Shown: positions 7,977-14,052 of the stretch, one piece after another
Layout of the letters: each line of letters starts with the position of its first letter
Numbering within the stretch: the stretch's first letter is position 1
Origin: an uncultured Acetatifactor sp.
GTDB taxonomy: Bacteria; Bacillota; Clostridia; Lachnospirales; Lachnospiraceae
Assembly (NCBI GenBank): GCA_910584865.1
Contig: CAJUCE010000049.1
Span: forward strand, 1-24,472
Direction of reading: 5' to 3'
Length of the DNA: 24,472 nt
The notes under the pieces: model-generated
The model's input: the letters and a program-made list of their open reading frames with translations, nothing else
Told to the model about the DNA's origin: nothing
The model's database searches: none
Translations under genes and position numbers: made by a program

Positions 7977-10661
7977 ATGTTTAAAAAATGGCTGCAAATC
8001 ATTTTTGACCACAAAATCAGCCTGCGGGAGCGGATGTTCCGCCTGGTGACGGGCATCAGCATGATTGCGCTGATTTTTATCCTGGTTCTTGGCAGGTTTA
8101 CGGCGAATCTGCTGATATTGCCTGCCTGTCTGATTTTCATGTATGTGGTGGCGAAGGTAAGTATCCAGAGGGACTGTATCAACACGGGAGCCACGGCCAC
8201 GGTGGTGATGCTGCTTTTGCTGTTTCCCGTGGTGTTTTTTACCGGAGGAGGGCTTTACGGCGGAGTGCCTGAATGGTTCGTGCTCTGCTTCATCTATATC
8301 AGCATTACCCTGGAGGGGAAGCGAAAGGGAGTGTTTTTTCTGTTATGTGTGGCGGAAACTCTGTGCTGTTATTATCTAGCCTATTTTTATCCGAATCTGG
8401 TTCTGCCAAACACCGAGGCCCAGGCTTATTTTGACTCTGCCCGTTCCGTTATTGTGGCGGGCTTCCTCACCAGTGTGCTGCTTCTGTTCCAGAACTATCT
8501 CTATGAGGAGGAGAAGAAGCTGACCATACAACAGAAGCACGAGATTGAGGAGCTGAACCAGGCGGAGAATCATTTTTTCTCCAGTATGAGCCATGAGATC
8601 CGCACGCCGATCAACACCATTATCGGGCTGAACGAGATGATTCTGCGGGAGGCTATTTCCGATGAGGTGGCGGAGAACGCCAGAAATATCCAGGGCGCCA
8701 GTAAGATGCTGCTGACGCTGATTAACGATATTCTGGATTTGTCCAAAATCAAATCGGGCAAAATGGAGATTGTGAATGTGTCCTATGAAACAGGGGAGCT
8801 TTTCTCCGAGATTGTGAACATGATCTGGATTAAGGCCAGGGAAAAAGGGCTTGAGTTCAAGCTGCATGTGGATCCCTCCATTCCCAGTATGCTCTGCGGC
8901 GACGAGGTGCGCATTAAGCAGGTACTGGTGAATCTGCTGAATAACGCTGTAAAATATACAAAAGAAGGCACCGTTACCCTGTCCGTGCGCTGTGAGCGTG
9001 TGGGGGTGAACCGGGTGCGTGTCTGGTATTCCGTGGAGGATACGGGACAGGGGGTGAAAAAGGAGAATATCCCATATATTTTTGATGCTTTCCGGCGGGT
9101 GGACGAGAAGCGGAACCGGCATATCGAGGGCACCGGACTGGGCCTTAGCATCGTCAAGCAGCTTGTGGAGCTGATGGGGGGCGAAATCAGCGTCAACAGT
9201 GTCTACATGAACGGCTCCACCTTCCTGGTAACTTTGGAGCAGGATATCATGAGCGAGCGTGAACTGGGTACATTTACTTTAAGTTCCCGCAGGAAGGTGC
9301 ATGAGGGGGAGCAGTACCAGAAGAGCTTTGAGGCGCCCAATGCCCATCTGCTTGTGGTGGATGACAACGAGATGAACCTGATGGTGGTGAGTAAGCTGCT
9401 GTCGGATACCAGGATTCAGATTGACACGGCTTCCAGTGCCGCGGACTGCCTGCGGCTGACCCAGTATCAGCATTATGACTGTATTCTGATGGACCACATG
9501 ATGCCCGAGATGGACGGGATAGAGTGTCTCCATGCCCTCCATTCCCAACCCGGAGGATTATGCCAGGATGTGCCTGTAATCGCGCTGACGGCCAATGCGG
9601 GAAGCGACAATCAGATGCTTTACCGGAAGGAGGGGTTCAGCGGCTATCTGGCCAAGCCCATCAGCGGCGCCATGCTTGAGGCCGCGGTGATGAGCATCCT
9701 TCCCAAGGAACTGGTAATGTTAAGCGAGACGGCAAGCCAGTCCGAAATCGGAAAGGATGTGCTGATATTCGAACAGGCGAAACGGATTTCCCTGATGGTT
9801 ACCACGGACAGTGTGTGCGATTTGCCGGAAGACCTGAAGAAGAGATTCGGCATCTGTGTATGCCCGTATTATGTGTGTACGGAGCAGGGGCGGTTTCTGG
9901 ATGATATGGAGCTGATGGCGGATGAGCTGCTTTTCCATATGACGGAGGGAAAGAGCGCCATTTCTCAGCCGCCGGATGTGGAGGATTATGAGCGGTTTTT
10001 CGCCCAGAGGCTGACGGAGGCGCAGAATGTGATCCATATCACCATGGCAAAGCATGTCAGCGAGGGATACCGCAATGCCCTGGAGGCGGCGAAATCCTTT
10101 GAAAACGTGACAGTGGTGGATTCCGGGCATCTCTCCAGCAGCCTGGGGCTGTCCGTGCTGTATGCGGCTTATATGGCGGAAAACCATGCTTCCAGGGACG
10201 AGATTGTGAAGACCGTGAAGAAGCTGCGGCGCTATATCTCATCCGCCTTTATCATTGACAGCACCCATATGATGTGCCGGGCGGGGCAGATTTCCCGGAA
10301 TGTGCAGGTATTGTGTGATGCTTTGCTGCTGCATCCTGTCATTGTGTTGCGGAAAAGCCGGATGGCGGTGGGCAGCATGGAGATGGGCAGTTTCCATCAT
10401 GTGATGAAGCAATATATCCGGAAAGTGCTTGCCAATACAAGGGCCATTGACAAGCGGCTCCTGTTCATCACCTATGCGGGAATGGACGAAGAGAGCCTTC
10501 AGTATATTCAGGAACTGGTGCGGCAGTATTGTCCTTTTGAGCGGGTTTACCTGCAGAAAGCGTCTGCCGCCATTGCCAGTAACTGTGGGGCAGGGTCTTT
10601 TGGGCTGTTGTTTATGAAGAAAAATGACGCGGTGATTTCCTATTCGGAGGTGTCCCGATAA
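7977..10661 (+). CDS. Hybrid histidine kinase fused to a DegV/FakB-like fatty-acid-binding domain
   Basis: The protein is 894 residues from the ATG at 7977. That start follows GTGGGAG at a normal distance and gives a typical MFKKWLQIIFDHK start; an ATG at 7926 is less good. Order: five to six membrane segments (residues ~20-175); HisKA with H206 (MSHEIRTPIN); HATPase with NLLNNAVKYT (~318) and GTGLGLSIV (~384); receiver with DDNEMN, D506 (LMDHMMPEMDG) and K560 (LAKPI); then from ~604 to the end a DegV domain. DegV hallmarks are TTDSVCDLPEDL, ISQPPDVEDYE, VSEGYRNALEAA, VVDSGHLSSSLGL, IIDSTHMMCRAGQISR and CGAGSFGLLF. DegV/FakB proteins bind one fatty-acid molecule, so this kinase may sense or present acyl chains. 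It has no HPt; the upstream kinase has one. The usual Thr of the (T)SQP motif appears to be Ile here. Ligand and direction of signalling are unknown. Confidence 0.92.
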   Translation: MFKKWLQIIFDHKISLRERMFRLVTGISMIALIFILVLGRFTANLLILPACLIFMYVVAKVSIQRDCINTGATATVVMLLLLFPVVFFTGGGLYGGVPEWFVLCFIYISITLEGKRKGVFFLLCVAETLCCYYLAYFYPNLVLPNTEAQAYFDSARSVIVAGFLTSVLLLFQNYLYEEEKKLTIQQKHEIEELNQAENHFFSSMSHEIRTPINTIIGLNEMILREAISDEVAENARNIQGASKMLLTLINDILDLSKIKSGKMEIVNVSYETGELFSEIVNMIWIKAREKGLEFKLHVDPSIPSMLCGDEVRIKQVLVNLLNNAVKYTKEGTVTLSVRCERVGVNRVRVWYSVEDTGQGVKKENIPYIFDAFRRVDEKRNRHIEGTGLGLSIVKQLVELMGGEISVNSVYMNGSTFLVTLEQDIMSERELGTFTLSSRRKVHEGEQYQKSFEAPNAHLLVVDDNEMNLMVVSKLLSDTRIQIDTASSAADCLRLTQYQHYDCILMDHMMPEMDGIECLHALHSQPGGLCQDVPVIALTANAGSDNQMLYRKEGFSGYLAKPISGAMLEAAVMSILPKELVMLSETASQSEIGKDVLIFEQAKRISLMVTTDSVCDLPEDLKKRFGICVCPYYVCTEQGRFLDDMELMADELLFHMTEGKSAISQPPDVEDYERFFAQRLTEAQNVIHITMAKHVSEGYRNALEAAKSFENVTVVDSGHLSSSLGLSVLYAAYMAENHASRDEIVKTVKKLRRYISSAFIIDSTHMMCRAGQISRNVQVLCDALLLHPVIVLRKSRMAVGSMEMGSFHHVMKQYIRKVLANTRAIDKRLLFITYAGMDEESLQYIQELVRQYCPFERVYLQKASAAIASNCGAGSFGLLFMKKNDAVISYSEVSR

Positions 10662-10794
10662 TGGAAAATTGAAAGGGGAAGGAGTCAGACAGGAGAATTC
10701 GATGGAAATTGAGTTATACTGGAATAGACCAAATGGATAGAAGCAAAGAATTAGAATAGCGGCATAAGACTGGAAGAAATGGAAGAAGGAGGAT

Positions 10795-11406
10795 ATGGAG
10801 AAAATACTGGTGGCGGAAGACGATGAAAGCGTCAGAGCGGAACTGACACGGCTGCTGTGTGCAAACGGCTACAGGGTTGTCAGCGAGCCGCCCTGTGACA
10901 TGGCTCTGTTGGACGTGAACCTGCCGGGGGAAAGCGGCTATGAAATTTGCCGGCGGCTGCGGACGCAGTGGGATATCCCCGTGATTTTCCTGACGGGAAG
11001 GGACTCGGCGGAGGATGAGCTCCTGGGCTTCGGCGTGGGGGCGGACGATTATATCCGGAAACCTTATAATTCCGCCGTGCTTCTGGCGCGCATAGCCAGG
11101 CTTTTGAAGCGAAAGGGCAGAAGCGTCATGACGGCGCGGGATCTGACTTTGAATCTGGCGGAACTGACTGTGTACAGGGACGGGCAGAGCAGGGAGCTCA
11201 CCAAAAACGAAACCCGTATCCTGGCGTGCCTGATGGAAAAAGGGCTGTGCGCCAAAGAGGAGCTGATAGAGGATCTGTGGCAGAACAGTCTTTATGTTGA
11301 TGAGAATACTTTGTATGTGAACATAAACAGGCTCCGTGAAAAACTGGCAAAACTGGGGGCAGGTGATTATATACGGACAGTCCGGGGCGTGGGGTATCGG
11401 TTATGA
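10795..11406 (+). CDS. BceR/OmpR-type response regulator with a shortened receiver domain
   Basis: This 203-residue OmpR-family regulator has an N-terminal receiver (EDD at 8-10, D40 in LLDVNLPG, T in FLTGRD, K in YIRKPYN) and a C-terminal winged helix (ELTKNETRIL to YIRTVRGVGYRL). AAGGAGGAT precedes the ATG. Family members usually have 220-235 residues with the acceptor Asp near 52. Here only 14 residues separate GY (25-26) from D40 where about 26 are expected, so most of helix alpha-2 is missing. Catalytic residues remain. The gene overlaps the kinase gene by 4 bases. The pair should control the ABC transporter genes downstream in response to a peptide antibiotic, as in Bce modules. Whether the shortened receiver still works is open. 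Confidence 0.92.
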   Translation: MEKILVAEDDESVRAELTRLLCANGYRVVSEPPCDMALLDVNLPGESGYEICRRLRTQWDIPVIFLTGRDSAEDELLGFGVGADDYIRKPYNSAVLLARIARLLKRKGRSVMTARDLTLNLAELTVYRDGQSRELTKNETRILACLMEKGLCAKEELIEDLWQNSLYVDENTLYVNINRLREKLAKLGAGDYIRTVRGVGYRL

Positions 11407-12569
11407 GACACAATGGGAGGCATTCCGGGACAGAGGATTTTGGAGACAGGCATATTATCAGGAAAGCGGCTCGGCGCATTTGGGGTACCGTACATTTAAA
11501 AGCGGTTCAACGCCTTCGGAATGCCGTACATTCAAAAACGGTTCAGTGTCTTCGAGATACCGTACATTCCAAAGCGGTTACACTGTGCTTTTTGGGTATG
11601 GGAGGACTGGGAATAGGAAGCATTTTTGCGGTTGCAGGCGTAAGCGCCGCATTGATTGCCATATTGGCGGCGGCGTTCCTGTGTCTGGTCTTTTTCTGGC
11701 TGCTTGCATGCGGTTTTGTGGAACAGAAGCGGATTGACGGACTGGAGAGGCTGCTCGCGGGGTTTCCGGAAAAATATCTTCTGGGGGAGGTTCTGCCAAA
11801 GCCTGTAAACAGCACGGAAAAACGTTATTTCCGGATAATGCGGGAGGTTTCCGCCTCTGCGGTGGGCATTGCGGAACAGGCCAGACGGGAGAAGGAAGAA
11901 TACAGCGACTATGTGGAGAGCTGGATTCACGAGATGAAGACGCCTCTGACAGCGTGCTCTCTGATTCTTGACAACGGGGGAGACGCGCGGAAGCTGCGGA
12001 GGGAGCTGAAGCGTGCCGATAACCTGACGGAAAGCATCCTCTATTATGCCAGGCTGCGCACTGCAGAAAAGGATGTGAAAATCAGCCGGTTTTCCGTATC
12101 GCAGGTTGTGGGGGAAGCCGTGAAGGATCAGATGGCCCTGCTGATTGGGGCAGGAATAAGTGTGGAAACTGAGGGGGATTTTCGGGTTTATTCCGATGAA
12201 AAGTCCCTTTGCTTTATTCTGAAGCAGCTGCTGATTAACTGTGCCAAATATTGTCCCGGATGCCGGATTACTATCAAGGCGGATGCCGGTGTGCTGTCGG
12301 TTCAAGACAATGGCCCCGGCATTCCGGCTCATGAACTGCCCCGGGTGACGGAACGGGGCTTTACCGGAGGCGGCGTGGGGAGACAGCAGGATGTGGAAAG
12401 GAACAGGCAGCAGACCTTGGAAAGGAAGAGACAGCAGGGGACCGGAATGGGGCTGTATATTGTAAGGGAACTTTGCCGCCGCCTGGATATTACGATGCGG
12501 ATAGAATCCAGGGAGGGGGAATTTACCTGTATTACGTTCTCCTTTGACAGTATGGCTGCCTGGTCATGA
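11403..12569 (+). CDS. BceS-like sensor histidine kinase with repeat-containing N-terminus
   Basis: The 388-residue kinase belongs to the intramembrane-sensing type: a hydrophobic hairpin (~62-100), no extracellular sensor, the WIHEMKTPLTA motif with H176, N-box QLLINCAKYC, DNGPGIP and GTGMGLYIVREL. Such kinases respond to flux through their partner BceAB transporter. Two features are odd. First, the N-terminal ~60 residues are replaced by a basic region of three 12-residue repeats (TVHLKAVQRLR, AVHSKTVQCLR, TVHSKAV), whereas relatives enter the membrane almost at once. Second, the ATP lid contains an insertion of 8-residue repeats (RQQDVERN, RQQTLERK, RQQ). The ATG overlaps the regulator stop (ATGA-type). 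Because of the altered N-terminus, a later start is possible but no good ribosome binding site shows one. Confidence 0.88.
   Translation: MRHNGRHSGTEDFGDRHIIRKAARRIWGTVHLKAVQRLRNAVHSKTVQCLRDTVHSKAVTLCFLGMGGLGIGSIFAVAGVSAALIAILAAAFLCLVFFWLLACGFVEQKRIDGLERLLAGFPEKYLLGEVLPKPVNSTEKRYFRIMREVSASAVGIAEQARREKEEYSDYVESWIHEMKTPLTACSLILDNGGDARKLRRELKRADNLTESILYYARLRTAEKDVKISRFSVSQVVGEAVKDQMALLIGAGISVETEGDFRVYSDEKSLCFILKQLLINCAKYCPGCRITIKADAGVLSVQDNGPGIPAHELPRVTERGFTGGGVGRQQDVERNRQQTLERKRQQGTGMGLYIVRELCRRLDITMRIESREGEFTCITFSFDSMAAWS
11486..11585 (+). repeat. 36-bp imperfect tandem repeat inside the BceS-like gene
   Basis: Units start at 11486, 11522 and 11558 with (T/C)RCCGTACATT followed by YMAAAACGGTT; two are complete and the third is ~28 bp long. 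The period is a multiple of three, so copy changes keep the frame. Confidence 0.85.
12381..12437 (+). repeat. 24-bp imperfect tandem repeat in the kinase ATP-lid region
   Basis: Units at 12381-12404 and 12405-12428, with a partial third at 12429-12437, each start AGRCAGCAG and continue with TGGAAAGGAA. They encode RQQxxERx repeats just before the GTGMGL box. Confidence 0.75.
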
Positions 12570-12640
12570 AGCGATATGTAATTTTACAAATGAGGCATGA
12601 CTGATGTGTCGAATTGGGTAACAAGTTGCAGGTAATTAAC

Positions 12641-12672
12641 GGAATAAAGGCGTTGTCCTAAGCTTTTATTCC
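12641..12672. terminator. Hairpin between convergent kinase and toxin remnant
   Basis: GGAATAAAGGC (12641-12651) pairs with GCTTTTATTCC (12662-12672) with one G-U pair and a 10-base loop. There is no strong T-run on either side, so terminator function is only likely from its position between converging genes. The hairpin covers the stop of the toxin remnant. Confidence 0.35.
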
Positions 12673-12771
12673 ATATCCATTTGGGAGAGTTGGTGCATCT
12701 GATCCCGCTTTGCATAGATTACAGCAGTTATCTGGACTTTCTGTGACTTTCACGATATAAGTTTCTGGCAT
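12658..12771 (-). pseudogene. Remnant of a RelE/ParE-like toxin gene (37 codons)
   Basis: Reading leftward from the ATG at 12771, the frame encodes MPETYIVKVTESPDNCCN and stops after 37 codons. Its ATG shares one base with the antitoxin stop (TAATG), the classic spacing of a type II toxin-antitoxin pair. The first ~12 residues resemble the beta-strand start of RelE/ParE toxins (xxYIVKVTxxA). The rest does not, and a full toxin needs about 85-110 residues. I infer a frameshifted or deleted toxin. It could instead be an unrelated short ORF; the toxin reading rests mainly on the overlap and the first strand. Confidence 0.45.
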
Positions 12772-13073
12772 TATTGTAGCCCTTTCCGCAAATCTGCAAA
12801 GACATCTGATACAGGGCGGGATTCATCAGATTTGGCTTGTGATAATCCGGTTCCCATGATTGAGTTGAATTCTGCCGTAGTTATTGAATCACTTGTTACG
12901 GGTTCATCAGGAACAGACAGGGGAAAGGGGATGCTCCTTGTCATGATAATCTGTTTATACAGCATATTGATTATGACAAAGGCTGGGACACCTAGCCTTG
13001 ACATGATGGATTCAGCCTGTTCTTTGATTTCAGGTTCAACACGAGCCAGTACATTTGCGCTTTTTGTAGCCAT
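12771..13073 (-). CDS. RelB/DinJ-family antitoxin
   Basis: The 100-residue protein begins MATKSANVLARVEPEIKEQA, continues with SIMSRLGVPAFVIINMLYKQI and IPFPLSVP, and has an acidic/polar C-terminus. This is the ribbon-helix-helix N-terminus and toxin-binding tail order of the RelB/DinJ family, whose members bind their operator as dimers and neutralise a RelE-type toxin. The start is the ATG at 13073, preceded on the minus strand by AAAGG at a 10-base distance; upstream codons also stay open but lack a site. It lies antisense between the BceS-like kinase and the BceA-like ATPase, a position where such modules normally have no gene. No full-length toxin follows, so it is probably an orphan antitoxin. 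Confidence 0.85.
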   Translation of the reverse strand: MATKSANVLARVEPEIKEQAESIMSRLGVPAFVIINMLYKQIIMTRSIPFPLSVPDEPVTSDSITTAEFNSIMGTGLSQAKSDESRPVSDVFADLRKGLQ

Positions 13074-13104
13074 GATTTTATCGCCTTTCTTATTGATATG
13101 GTTT

Positions 13105-13133
13105 ATTATGCACGATTGTATAACTATTAGCAA
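13105..13133 (-). promoter_or_regulatory. Promoter of the antitoxin gene
   Basis: On the minus strand TTGCTA (13133-13128) and CATAAT (13110-13105) are separated by 17 bp, about 30 bases before the antitoxin start at 13073. Confidence 0.55.
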
Positions 13134-13140
13134 TACAAAA

Positions 13141-13194
13141 GTTCTAACCCCAATCTTACAAAACCGTAAGAAAAACCATAAACTGTGTTAGAAC
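13141..13194. promoter_or_regulatory. Nested inverted repeats upstream of the ABC transporter, probable response-regulator site
   Basis: The inner palindrome TCTTAC-N6-GTAAGA spans 13154-13171. It is flanked by an outer pair GTTCTAAC (13141-13148) and GTTAGAAC (13187-13194). The site lies just upstream of the transporter promoter, where an activating OmpR-type regulator would bind, and also upstream of the antitoxin promoter on the other strand. Assignment to the BceR-like protein is inference from position. Confidence 0.55.
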
Positions 13195-13210
13195 AAACTG
13201 CTCCATCCTG

Positions 13211-13219
13211 TGTTACAAT
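13211..13219 (+). promoter_or_regulatory. Extended -10 element of the BceAB-like operon
   Basis: TGTTACAAT gives an extended -10 (TG-N-TACAAT) with no good -35 at the right distance. This is typical of a promoter that needs an activator bound upstream, as at 13141-13194. Confidence 0.5.
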
Positions 13220-13287
13220 AAATCCGTAGGTTGGAAAAACCCCGGGCCGGCAGGGGGATGCCAAAACCGGAATGAGAGGTAACAGGT

Positions 13288-14052
13288 ATGGATGCCATTT
13301 TAGAGCTGAAAAATGTAACAAAATATTATGGAAGCGGAAGCGTTGTCACAAAAGCGTTGGATGGGATTTCCTTTTCTGTGAGGAAAGGAGAGTTCACCGC
13401 CATCATGGGCGCTTCCGGTTCGGGGAAAAGTACTCTTTTAAACGTAATCTCAACGATTGACCGGGTCAGTGCAGGTGAAATCCGGGTGGAGGGAAGGTTG
13501 CTGACAGCCATGAAGGAAAAGGAGCTATCCCTTTTCAGGAGGGACAGACTGGGCTTCATCTTTCAGGAATACAATCTGTTGGACACTCTGACCATAGGGG
13601 AGAATATTGTGCTGCCCCTGAATCTGAAAAAGCTTCCCTATGAAAAAAGCGTTCAGGAACTGCATTCAGTGGCGAAAACCCTGGATGTAACGGAACAACT
13701 GGATAAATTTCCACATGAACTTTCAGGGGGGCAGAGACAGCGGGCGGCCTGTGCCAGAGCCATCATAACAAGCCCCGCCCTGGTACTGGCGGATGAGCCG
13801 ACAGGAGCACTGGATTCCGCCAATGCAAGGAAGCTGATGGACACTTTTCAGCTGATGAACCGCTCCCTTGGCTCTACCATTCTCATGGTCACCCATGACC
13901 CGCTGATGGGTTCTTATGCGGACAGGGTGCTGTTTCTGAGGGATGGGAAGATATGGAGCGAGGTGTACAGGGGGGAGCGGAGCAGGCAGGAGATGTATGG
14001 GGAAATCTGGTCTGTGTCCGCGGCGTTGGGAGGTGAGAGTGATGTATTTTAA
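13288..14052 (+). CDS. BceA-like ABC transporter ATPase (peptide antibiotic resistance/sensing)
   Basis: The 254-residue ATPase shows Walker A GASGSGKST (~41-49), Q-loop FIFQEYNLLD, signature LSGGQRQR (~146), Walker B LVLADEPTGAL (~168) and the H-loop VTHD (~201). The sequence MDAILELKNVTKYYGSGSVVTKALDGISF is typical of the MacB/BceA clade. It powers the FtsX-like permease encoded next, with which it overlaps by 11 bases. In known Bce modules the transporter removes peptide antibiotics from their lipid target and also signals to the kinase. A GAGAGGTAACAGG leader provides the ribosome binding site. The C-terminal ~30 residues after RDGKIWSEVYRGERSR are variable. Confidence 0.95.
   Translation: MDAILELKNVTKYYGSGSVVTKALDGISFSVRKGEFTAIMGASGSGKSTLLNVISTIDRVSAGEIRVEGRLLTAMKEKELSLFRRDRLGFIFQEYNLLDTLTIGENIVLPLNLKKLPYEKSVQELHSVAKTLDVTEQLDKFPHELSGGQRQRAACARAIITSPALVLADEPTGALDSANARKLMDTFQLMNRSLGSTILMVTHDPLMGSYADRVLFLRDGKIWSEVYRGERSRQEMYGEIWSVSAALGGESDVF

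Noticed and set aside
10702..10740. 12-codon leader peptide with AGGAGA before the BceR-like gene
   Set aside because: It has a ribosome binding site, but nothing attenuator-like follows. In the short purine-rich gap 10662-10794 such an ORF can arise by chance.
11336..11737. Alternative-frame ORF across the 36-bp repeats (repeated YRTFKSG-like units)
   Set aside because: The repeat keeps every frame open. The kinase frame has clear homology and the other frame has none.
13943..14041. Permease start at 13943
   Set aside because: This would overlap the ATPase by 110 bases. The ATG at 14042 has GGGAGGTGAG upstream and gives the standard BceB N-terminus.
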